From contig NZ_BQHO01000026.1 of the NCBI RefSeq assembly GCF_021601385.1, forward strand, positions 1 through 64,000: a stretch of 64,000 nucleotides of DNA, read 5' to 3'. Of the stretch, positions 57,561 through 64,000 are shown in pieces. The notes below the pieces were generated by a model. That model was not told the DNA's origin, made no database searches, and saw only the letters and a program-made list of their open reading frames with translations. The translations under genes and the position numbers were made by a program. The DNA is from Pseudomonas parasichuanensis (GTDB taxonomy: Bacteria > Pseudomonadota > Gammaproteobacteria > Pseudomonadales > Pseudomonadaceae). How positions within the stretch are numbered: position 1 is the stretch's first letter; every line of letters begins with the position of its first letter.

Positions 57561-57968
57561 CTAGTTAACCGCGTGCATCAGTGGCTTGGGGAACAGGTTG
57601 TCCAGCGTCTCCAGCAGGCGCGCGTGGTAGATCGGCTTGCGGAACAGGTCGAGCACCTGCAGGCGCAACAGATCGCTGCAGTCGTCCATGTCGGCGTGCC
57701 CGGACATGACGATCACGGGCAGGTGCTGGCGGGCGGTGTGGTCGCGCAGGCGCTTGATCAGGCCGATGCCGCTTTCTTCAGGCATGCGCAGGTCGGTGAT
57801 CACCAAAGCGACATCCGGGTGGCGGGTGAGCAGTTGCAGGGCCGTGTTCACCGAAACGGCGGTATGGCAGCAGAACCCTTGGTTTTCCAGCAGTTCGGCC
57901 AGCTCCAGCAGAGCCTCCTCCTCGTCATCGACCAGCAGGATCTGTTGACGCAAGGAAGAGGTCGGCAT
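57561..57968 (-). CDS. Single-domain response regulator at the Tad locus
   Basis: 135 residues from the ATG at 57968, with GGGAG upstream; a frame to 58001 adds 11 residues. One receiver domain: acidic pair in LLVDDEEEALLELAE, phosphorylated Asp in ITDLRMPEESG, Thr/Ser in VIVMSGHA, Lys in FRKPI. There is no output domain, so it must act by protein contact. It follows flp by 48 nt on the same strand, so it probably belongs to Flp pilus regulation. P. aeruginosa uses the DNA-binding PprB for this role; here only a lone receiver is visible. Confidence 0.85.
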   Translation of the reverse strand: MPTSSLRQQILLVDDEEEALLELAELLENQGFCCHTAVSVNTALQLLTRHPDVALVITDLRMPEESGIGLIKRLRDHTARQHLPVIVMSGHADMDDCSDLLRLQVLDLFRKPIYHARLLETLDNLFPKPLMHAVN

Positions 57969-58016
57969 GGTCGGCTCCCGAAGGTCTGGATCAATCGGCA
58001 TGCACGCAGCGCAGGG

Positions 58017-58199
58017 TTACTGGGTGATCGCGGTCTGGATAGTGGTCATGATCGCTTTCACTTCGGCCGAGATGGGGGTGACGAACCCGGCCAGTACCAC
58101 CGCGACCATGGCCGCGATCACCGCGTACTCGATACCGGAGGCGCCGTCCTTGCGCTGAAGGAAGTTCTTGCAGTGGAGGATGATCAGGTGCAGCAGCAT
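58017..58199 (-). CDS. flp: Flp-type pilin of the Tad pilus
   Basis: 60 residues from the ATG at 58199, with AGGAG upstream. A short basic leader (19 residues, ending KDG) is followed by the mature pilin starting ASGIEYAVIAAMVAVVL. The Gly-x4-Glu-Tyr cleavage motif of Flp prepilins (G|ASGIEY) is exact. The mature pilin is tiny and hydrophobic, as expected. Prepilin peptidase is not in this window. It is divergent from the rcpC-rcpA-tadZAB operon, with the single-domain regulator after it. Confidence 0.93.
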   Translation of the reverse strand: MLLHLIILHCKNFLQRKDGASGIEYAVIAAMVAVVLAGFVTPISAEVKAIMTTIQTAITQ

Positions 58200-58486
58200 G
58201 GCACATCTCCTTGCGCACGGTCGGCGCCGGTCACGGGGCTTGAAAAGTGACACCCCTTTGCCATCACAGGATTGCCAAGCCGTGGCAGCCTGCAAATGTA
58301 ACAAAGCATTAATTCCAAAGTATTAACTTTAATCAGCGAGGCTAAGTTACTGTTTTTTTTATGCGTCAATCTTATGGCTCAAAAAACGTAGGCCGGCAAA
58401 TGGCGATTCGACGGGGCTGCGCTAACTTGCAATAGCGAAATAGTTACTTTTTGCCAGCATTGGTCCCCGGCGCAGGGAGTGCGGAA
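58200..58486. promoter_or_regulatory. Divergent regulatory region between flp and rcpC
   Basis: 287 nt with no gene. The middle (about 58295-58375) is distinctly A/T-rich for this genome and includes an AAAGT-ATTA-ACTTT palindrome at 58317-58330 and a run of eight T. It should hold promoters for both flp and rcpC and is a likely target for MvaT/H-NS-type or response-regulator control. I cannot place exact -10/-35 boxes with confidence. Confidence 0.55.
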
Positions 58487-59440
58487 ATGAGCAGTCGCTT
58501 GACCATGGTCCTCGCTGGCCTGTTCCTGTTGGCAGCATTGCTGGCCGGCTATTGGGGCCTGCGCCTGAGCCGCCCGGCGCAAACCACGCCGGCACCTGTC
58601 GTGGTTGCTCCTACCGAAGCGTCGGCTCCCGCCCTTGCCCCGGCCCCCGCACAACCTCCGGAACCGCCGCGTACGCCGATCCTGGTGCTGCGCAGGGCAG
58701 TGCCGGCCAATACCCCGTTGACCGCTGACGACGTGCTGGTCGAGCGCTTGCAGGTGGTGCCCGCCGGGGCTTTCCAACAGCCTGAGCAGGTGCTGGGGCG
58801 CAGCAGTTCACGGCCGCTGGAGGCCGGCAGTTGGCTCGACGAGTCGAGCTTCCAGACCGGTGGCCCGCTGGCGCGGATGATCCGCCCTCACGAGCGCGCG
58901 GTGGCGGTGGCGGTGGACGATGTAGTGGGCGCAGCCGGACAACTGCGGCCCGGCGACTATGTCGATGTGCTGCTGTTCCTGCGGGAAGAAACCAACAACC
59001 CGCAATCTTCCGCCCAGGTGGTGCTGCCGGCCCTGCGTGTGCTCAGCGTCGACCAGCAGACGGGCCTGGCCAACGACGGCCGCCCGGCGCAGACCGTCGA
59101 CGAGCAGAAAACCCGCCGTGACCAGCAGCAGATGATGGGCGGCACGGTCACCCGCACCGTGGGCCTTGCCGTGCCCCAGGCCCTGGCCAGCCGCCTGATG
59201 CTGGCCGCTCAGGCCGGCACCTTGCGCCTGGCAGTACGCAGTGCCGATGAGCAGTTGCTGGCGCGCTACTGGTCTGGCCAGGACGCTGGCGCCCAGGTGG
59301 ACGCCGCCAACCGTGAGCTCTACCGCTTCAGCCAGCTGTCCCAGGTACCGCTGGCCGGCCCGGCCTCGGTCGCGGCGGTGCCCACCATGCAGATCATTCG
59401 AGGCGCTGCCCAGGCCGCTGACTCGAACAAGACCCCCTGA
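58487..59440 (+). CDS. rcpC: Flp pilus assembly protein RcpC/CpaB
   Basis: 317 residues from the ATG at 58487, with AGGGAG upstream. One N-terminal membrane helix (about 5-25) is followed by a Pro/Ala-rich linker (about 33-60) and an SAF-like domain (AVPANTPLTADDVLVERLQV). The RcpC/CpaB domain follows, with AVAVAVDDVVGAAGQLRPGD and YVDVLLF. It helps assemble the Tad secretin. It starts the rightward operon rcpC-rcpA-tadZ-tadA-tadB. Confidence 0.92.
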   Translation: MSSRLTMVLAGLFLLAALLAGYWGLRLSRPAQTTPAPVVVAPTEASAPALAPAPAQPPEPPRTPILVLRRAVPANTPLTADDVLVERLQVVPAGAFQQPEQVLGRSSSRPLEAGSWLDESSFQTGGPLARMIRPHERAVAVAVDDVVGAAGQLRPGDYVDVLLFLREETNNPQSSAQVVLPALRVLSVDQQTGLANDGRPAQTVDEQKTRRDQQQMMGGTVTRTVGLAVPQALASRLMLAAQAGTLRLAVRSADEQLLARYWSGQDAGAQVDAANRELYRFSQLSQVPLAGPASVAAVPTMQIIRGAAQAADSNKTP

Positions 59441-59459
59441 CCCGGCAAGGATGCATTCC

Positions 59460-60758
59460 ATGCGTAGTTCTTTGCGTTGCACGCCGTGCCGCACCGCGCG
59501 GCTTACCAGGCTGTTGTGGCTCGCCCTGCCGCTGTTGATGCCGGTGGCCCAGGCGGCTGGCAAGGGGTGCGCGGCATTCGACCAACTGCCTTCGGTGATC
59601 GAGATGGACCAGGGCCTGCAGCAAGAGCTGCGCCTGCCGGTGGCCGTCATCCGCGCTGCGGTGGGCGACCCCAAGGTGGCCGATGTGCAGCCCAGCGGCG
59701 AGCGTGCCGTGCTGTTGACCTCGGTGGGGCAGGGCTCCACCAGCGTGATGCTGTGGACCGACTGCGCAGCGCGGCCGCACCGGGCCATGCTGTTCGTCAA
59801 AGGCCGGGCCAGTGCCGACATGGCCGAAGTGGCGCAACCGGCCGCCGGGCAGGACAGCCTGCCGATCCAGGTGCAGGCGGATATCCGCTTCGTCGAAGTA
59901 CGCCGGCAAAAATACAAGGAAGCCGGCGCCAGGTTGTTCTTCAAAGGTTCCAACAACAGCCTGTTCGGTTCGCCCGGCACCGTCCCCAACACCTTCGTGC
60001 GCCCCGGCTACGTGCCCGGGATCCAGACCGGCACCAACCCGGTGACCTACGCCGATGTGCGGCCGGGCATCCCGCTCGACAACAACGTCTTCAACATCGT
60101 CTGGGGCGGTGGCAGCAGCCGCTTCCTGGCGATGATCAACGCCCTTGAGAACAGCGGTTTCGCCTACACCCTGGCGCGCCCCAGCCTGACCGTGCTCAGC
60201 GGCCTGACCGCAAGCTTCCTGGCCGGCGGCGAGGTGCCGATTCCGGTGCCCAGCAGCGGCAGCGACAACGTCTCGATCGAGTACAAGGAGTTCGGCGTGC
60301 GCCTGGCGCTGACCCCTACAGTGGTCAGCCGCAACCGTATCACCCTCAAGGTGGCCCCCGAGGTCAGCGAGCTGGACTACAGCAACGCGGTGACCATCGC
60401 CGGCACCCAGGTGCCGGCCCTCAGCGTGCGGCGCACCGACACCAGCATTTCCCTGGCCGATGGCGAGAGTTTCATCATCAGCGGGCTGGTCAGCAGCAAC
60501 GTGCGCTCGGCCGTGGACAAGCTGCCGGGGCTGGGCAGCCTGCCGGTCATCGGCGCGTTCTTCCGCCAGTCGGCGATCAACCGTGAAGAGACCGAACTGC
60601 TGATGATCGTCACCCCGCACCTGGTCCAGCCGTTGGCTGCCGACGCGCGCCTGCCGGAGCTGCCGGGCGAGGCGCTGCGTACCTACGACCCCAGCTGGGG
60701 CCGCCTGTTCTTCATGGAAAACGGCAGTTTCGATGGCCAAGGCGGGTTGTCCCGATGA
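59460..60758 (+). CDS. rcpA: Flp pilus secretin RcpA/CpaC
   Basis: 432 residues. The ATG at 59460 is chosen because AAGGA ends 8 nt upstream; the ATG at 59451 overlaps that site. A signal peptide (to about residue 27, MPVAQA) precedes an N-terminal pilus-type domain and a secretin domain (about 220-405). Secretin features are FLAGGEVPIPV, EYKEFGVRLALTPTV and the late ETELLMIVTPHLVQP. It forms the outer-membrane channel of the Tad pilus. It begins 19 nt after rcpC and overlaps tadZ by 4 nt. Confidence 0.93.
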   Translation: MRSSLRCTPCRTARLTRLLWLALPLLMPVAQAAGKGCAAFDQLPSVIEMDQGLQQELRLPVAVIRAAVGDPKVADVQPSGERAVLLTSVGQGSTSVMLWTDCAARPHRAMLFVKGRASADMAEVAQPAAGQDSLPIQVQADIRFVEVRRQKYKEAGARLFFKGSNNSLFGSPGTVPNTFVRPGYVPGIQTGTNPVTYADVRPGIPLDNNVFNIVWGGGSSRFLAMINALENSGFAYTLARPSLTVLSGLTASFLAGGEVPIPVPSSGSDNVSIEYKEFGVRLALTPTVVSRNRITLKVAPEVSELDYSNAVTIAGTQVPALSVRRTDTSISLADGESFIISGLVSSNVRSAVDKLPGLGSLPVIGAFFRQSAINREETELLMIVTPHLVQPLAADARLPELPGEALRTYDPSWGRLFFMENGSFDGQGGLSR

Positions 60759-61945
60759 ACGAAAGCCACAATCAGACCTACCTGGCCCTGACCCGCAACC
60801 AGGACGACCTGCACTGGTTGCAGGGCGCCCTGGCACCCTTGGGGCAGGTGATCGGTGCCAATGGCCCGAGCCTCGACGAGCTGCTGGCGCTGGTCGACAT
60901 GACCTTCAGCAACCTGGTGTTCATCGGCCTCGACCGCGAGCAGCTGATCGCCCAGTGCGCACTGATCGAAGGGGTGCTGGAGGCCAAGCCGATGCTGGCC
61001 ATCGTTGCCCTTGGCGATGGCATGGACAACCAGTTGGTGCTGCATGCCATGCGTGCCGGCGCTCGCGATTTCGTCGCCTATGGTTCGCGCGCCAGCGAGG
61101 TGGCCGGGCTGGTACGGCGCCTGGGCAAACGCCTGCCGACGGTGGCCAGCAACCCCAGCCTGGGTGGGCTCAGCGTGCTCTACGGGGCCCAGCGCGGCGC
61201 CGACGGTGCGCTGCTGACCACCCACCTGGCGCGGGTGGTTCAAGACAGTGGTCAGCAGACCTTGCTACTGGACCTGGGTTTGCCCCGGGGCGACAGCCTG
61301 GCGTTGCTGGGGCTGGAGGCGTCGTTCCACTTCGGTGATGCCTTGCGCCATCTGCGTCGGCTCGACGCCACCTTGATCGACAGCGCCTTCACCCGCGACA
61401 AGGGTGGCCTGCGCATTCTCGCCTACGCCGCCAACGACGAGGCGCTGGAGCAGACCAGCGCCGCCGAGCTGTACATGCTGCTCAGTGCCTTGCGCCAGCA
61501 CTTCCAGCACATCGTGCTGAACCTGACCGGGCAGGCCGACAGCGAGGCCCTGCGCACGCTGGTCAGCCATTGCGACAAGCTGATCCTGTACACCGACCAG
61601 AACATCCTCGATTGCCGGCGCAACCTGGAACTGCTCGAGCAGTGGCGCGATCGCGGCATCAAGCTCGAGCATGCCAGCCTGCTGGTCGACCGCTTCATGC
61701 GCCATGTGGCGCCAGATGCCGAGGCCCTGGCCAAGCGTTATGGCTTGAAGCTGCTCAAGGTCATGCCCTACAGCCCGGAGCTGCGCCTGAATGCCAAGAA
61801 CCAGGGCCTGAGCCTGTTCGAGCTGGCCCCGCGCGAAGCGCTGAGCCAGGCGCTGCGTGAGCTCGGCGAGCGCCTGGCGCGGCGCTCGGAAAACCTGGCG
61901 CCCCCCACCCACACCTGGCTGCGCCGCCTGTGGAGCAACCGATGA
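60755..61945 (+). CDS. tadZ: TadZ/CpaE pilus localisation protein, degenerate P-loop
   Basis: 396 residues. An N-terminal receiver-like domain (about 1-125) is followed by a ParA/MinD-like domain (about 135-370). The P-loop position reads GAQRGADGALLTTHLA, without the Gly-Lys-Gly-Gly-x-Gly-Lys-Thr pattern, so the Walker A lysines are absent. Later LLLDLGLPRGDSLALLG corresponds to the A' motif. TadZ places the Tad apparatus in the cell; atypical P-loops are known in the family. It overlaps rcpA and tadA by 4 nt each. Confidence 0.9.
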   Translation: MNESHNQTYLALTRNQDDLHWLQGALAPLGQVIGANGPSLDELLALVDMTFSNLVFIGLDREQLIAQCALIEGVLEAKPMLAIVALGDGMDNQLVLHAMRAGARDFVAYGSRASEVAGLVRRLGKRLPTVASNPSLGGLSVLYGAQRGADGALLTTHLARVVQDSGQQTLLLDLGLPRGDSLALLGLEASFHFGDALRHLRRLDATLIDSAFTRDKGGLRILAYAANDEALEQTSAAELYMLLSALRQHFQHIVLNLTGQADSEALRTLVSHCDKLILYTDQNILDCRRNLELLEQWRDRGIKLEHASLLVDRFMRHVAPDAEALAKRYGLKLLKVMPYSPELRLNAKNQGLSLFELAPREALSQALRELGERLARRSENLAPPTHTWLRRLWSNR

Positions 61946-63198
61946 GCAGCGAAGAACCCTTTGGTGGGCCGCGGCAAGCGGCAAACGATCCGCAGGTGCT
62001 CAAGCGTGCCCTGCACCGGCATGTCATCGATGCCATCGAAGATACCGGCCGCAACTTGCTCGAAGGTGCGCGCCCGGCCCTGGCGCAGTTCGTCCTGGAG
62101 CAGGTGGGCGACTACGTGGCGCGCCTGCGCCTGGCCCTGTCGCGCTACGAGATGGAGCGCCTGGCCGAAGAAATCGTCGACGAGCTGACCGGCTACGGGC
62201 CGCTGGAAGTGCTGCTGCGCGACCCGAGTGTCACCGAGATCCTGGTCAATGGCCCGTACCGGGTATTCGTCGAGCGGGGTGGGTTGCTGCAGCACACCGA
62301 CCTGCGCTTTATCGACGCGCACCATGTGCAGCGGGTGATGCAGCGCATCCTGGCACCGTTGGGGCGGCGCCTGGACGAGTCGTCGCCGATGGTCGATGCG
62401 CGCATGCCCGACGGCAGCCGGGTCAATGCGATCATCCCGCCGGTGGCGCTGGACGGGCCGTGCCTGTCGATCCGCAAGTTCCGCCAGGACATGCTCAAGA
62501 GTGCCGACCTGCTGGCCACCCGGGCCATCGACCAGGCCATCTACGACTTCCTCGAACGTGCCGTGGGCCGGCGCTGCAACATCCTTGTCAGTGGTGGCAC
62601 CGGCACCGGCAAGACCACCTTGCTCAACATTCTCAGCCAGATGATCGCGCCCCAGGAGCGGCTGGTGACCATCGAGGATGTTGCCGAGCTGCAACTGCAC
62701 CACCCCCACGTGGTGCGCCTGGAAACCCGCCCGCCCAACGCCGAAGGCAATGGCGAGATCAAGGCCAGCGAGTTGATCCGCAACGCCCTGCGCATGCGCC
62801 CCGACCGCATCATCCTGGGCGAAATCCGCGGTGCCGAAGTGGTCGATGTGATGACGGCGATGAACACCGGTCACGATGGCTCGATGAGCACCGTGCACGC
62901 CAACAGCGCGCAGGATGCCCTGCTGCGGTTGGAGACCCTGGTCGGCCTGACGGGCCGTCAGGTAGCCGAGAAGACCTTGCGACAGATGATCTGCGCGGCA
63001 CTGGATGTGGTGATCCAGCTGACCCGCCTGGCCGATGGCCGCCGTTGTGTGAGCGAAGTGCTGGAGGTGGTCGGTGTGCGCGACGACGTGTATGTGACCA
63101 ATACGCTGTTCCGCCTCGACCGGCGTGGCGGCGATGTGTTCCTGACCGAGGCGCCGCACCCGGCGGGCGCCAAGCTGCGCCACGAAGGTGTGCTGTGA
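61942..63198 (+). CDS. tadA: Tad pilus assembly ATPase TadA/CpaF
   Basis: 418 residues from the ATG at 61942, which overlaps tadZ by 4 nt (ATGA). The N-terminal part is helical (about 1-90). The ATPase core has Walker A SGGTGTGKTTLLN, the acidic ASP box EDVAELQLHHPHV, Walker B RIILGEIRGAE, and His box STVHANSAQDAL. It is a type II/IV secretion-family hexameric ATPase that powers Flp pilus assembly and probably retraction. All catalytic boxes are intact. Confidence 0.96.
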   Translation: MSSEEPFGGPRQAANDPQVLKRALHRHVIDAIEDTGRNLLEGARPALAQFVLEQVGDYVARLRLALSRYEMERLAEEIVDELTGYGPLEVLLRDPSVTEILVNGPYRVFVERGGLLQHTDLRFIDAHHVQRVMQRILAPLGRRLDESSPMVDARMPDGSRVNAIIPPVALDGPCLSIRKFRQDMLKSADLLATRAIDQAIYDFLERAVGRRCNILVSGGTGTGKTTLLNILSQMIAPQERLVTIEDVAELQLHHPHVVRLETRPPNAEGNGEIKASELIRNALRMRPDRIILGEIRGAEVVDVMTAMNTGHDGSMSTVHANSAQDALLRLETLVGLTGRQVAEKTLRQMICAALDVVIQLTRLADGRRCVSEVLEVVGVRDDVYVTNTLFRLDRRGGDVFLTEAPHPAGAKLRHEGVL

Positions 63199-64000
63199 TC
63201 GGCCCGCTGCTGCTGGCACTGGCGCCACTGTGCCTGGGCATGGCGCTGCTGCTGTGGCGCATCGCCCTGCACAAACGCGGTGAAGAGCGCATCCTGCAGC
63301 GCCTGGGGCGGGCCTACCGCGCGGTGCGCAGTGTCAGCGCCAGGCGTGACTGGCTCGACCCGTTGCTGCAGCGGGCCGGCCTGGCGCCGGATGAGCGTGG
63401 CCTGCACCACGGATTGCTGGCCTGGCTGGGCCTGGTGGTGGTCGCCGGTTTGCTCGGGGGATGGGTGGCGGCATTGCTGACGCTGTTTTGCCCGCCTTTG
63501 CTTGGCTATGCCTACCTCAGTTGGCGCTGCCGCCGACGGGTGCGGCAGATCGTCGAGCAACTGCCTGGGTTATTGGACTACAGCGTGCGCAGCCTCAAAG
63601 CCGGGCGTACCTTGAACGACGCGGTGCTCGGGGGTATCGATGGCACGCGCGAGCCACTGCACTCGGCGATGCTGCGGGTGCGGCGCAACGTGCGGATGGG
63701 CGTGCCGCTGGAGGATGCGGTCAGCGAGCTGGCCGAATTGTACCGCCAGGACGAGCTGCGCCTGTTCGCCCTGGGCCTGCGCATCAACCAGCGCCATGGC
63801 GGTAATGCCAGCGAACTGATGGAGAACCTGATCAAGCTGATCCGCGAGCACGAGCAGGGCGACCGCCAGTTGCGCGCAATGACCGGCGAAACCCGAATCA
63901 CCGCGTGGATCCTGGGGGCCTTGCCGTTGGGCATGGTCGGTTACTTTCTGTTCGCCAACCCCGGTTACCTGCTGGCCATGTGGCGCGACAGCCATGGGCA
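63195..64000 (+). CDS. tadB: Tad pilus inner-membrane platform protein TadB, partial
   Basis: About 268 residues visible, open at the right edge of the window. A GTG at 63195 overlaps the tadA stop by 4 nt (GTGA), which I take as the start. Hydrophobic segments near 5-22 and 75-100 and near 240-262 bracket a cytoplasmic T2SF domain (QLPGLLDYSVRSLKAGRTLN, then ALGLRINQRHGGNASELMEN). TadB partners TadC in the membrane platform. tadC and later tad genes would be expected beyond the window. Confidence 0.93.
   Translation, partial: MIGPLLLALAPLCLGMALLLWRIALHKRGEERILQRLGRAYRAVRSVSARRDWLDPLLQRAGLAPDERGLHHGLLAWLGLVVVAGLLGGWVAALLTLFCPPLLGYAYLSWRCRRRVRQIVEQLPGLLDYSVRSLKAGRTLNDAVLGGIDGTREPLHSAMLRVRRNVRMGVPLEDAVSELAELYRQDELRLFALGLRINQRHGGNASELMENLIKLIREHEQGDRQLRAMTGETRITAWILGALPLGMVGYFLFANPGYLLAMWRDSHG

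Overview
The window looks like a chromosome segment from a fluorescent Pseudomonas of the P. putida group. The evidence is uniformly high GC, gene order matching the Pseudomonas core genome (retS-purD-purH-fis-dusB-prmA and accC-accB-aroQ-dsbD-chemoreceptor-gcbA-speA), and many P. putida-type REP elements in the gaps between genes. I see no rRNA, tRNA, CRISPR array, insertion sequence or prophage. Almost all of the sequence is ordinary core genome, with a few accessory insertions.

Layout. 1-1270: a periplasmic copper-handling cluster (two DUF2946 proteins and a PCu(A)C chaperone), cut by the left edge. 1465-2784: an SPFH/NfeD membrane pair. 2863-3503: a VapBC toxin-antitoxin pair. 3589-11187: divergent cobalamin corrin-ring genes, cobK-cbiD-cobL leftward and cobG-cobH-cobI-cobJ rightward, mixing aerobic (CobG) and anaerobic-type (CbiD, CbiG domain) enzymes. 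11284-12690: two adjacent unknown genes whose products look like distant paralogues. 12697-13293: a MarC membrane protein. 13560-16334: the RetS hybrid sensor. 16461-19549: purD and purH. 19628-20958: dusB-fis. 21134-23395: prmA and a DUF3426 protein. 23570-24103: an unknown gene at an apparent synteny junction.

24298-31760 holds the acetoin/2,3-butanediol catabolic operon acoX-acoA-acoB-acoC-bdh and its divergent sigma-54 activator acoR; a near-perfect -24/-12 promoter and a palindromic candidate activator site lie between them. 32067-34452 is aroQ-accB-accC, 34630-36393 dsbD, 36619-38580 a chemoreceptor, and 38744-40360 the diguanylate cyclase GcbA. 40610-44923 runs rightward: DUF2333, NUDIX, SUI1/YciH and speA. 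A MATE transporter (44999-46336) follows, then the alpha-2-macroglobulin/PBP1C pair (46602-54252) with a small antisense membrane gene between them.

The right end is accessory: an orphan TpsB transporter (54354-56021), an 8-bp tandem repeat, a convergent HTH/RES pair resembling a rearranged toxin-antitoxin module (56130-57440), and the start of a Tad/Flp pilus locus (57561-64000). The Tad locus has a single-receiver regulator and flp on the minus strand and rcpC, rcpA, tadZ, tadA and tadB on the plus strand; tadB is cut by the window edge.

No clearly new large system is visible. The best leads for undescribed biology are the tandem unknown paralogues after cobJ with their repeat-bearing upstream region, the convergent HTH/RES pair, and several structured leaders and palindromes.
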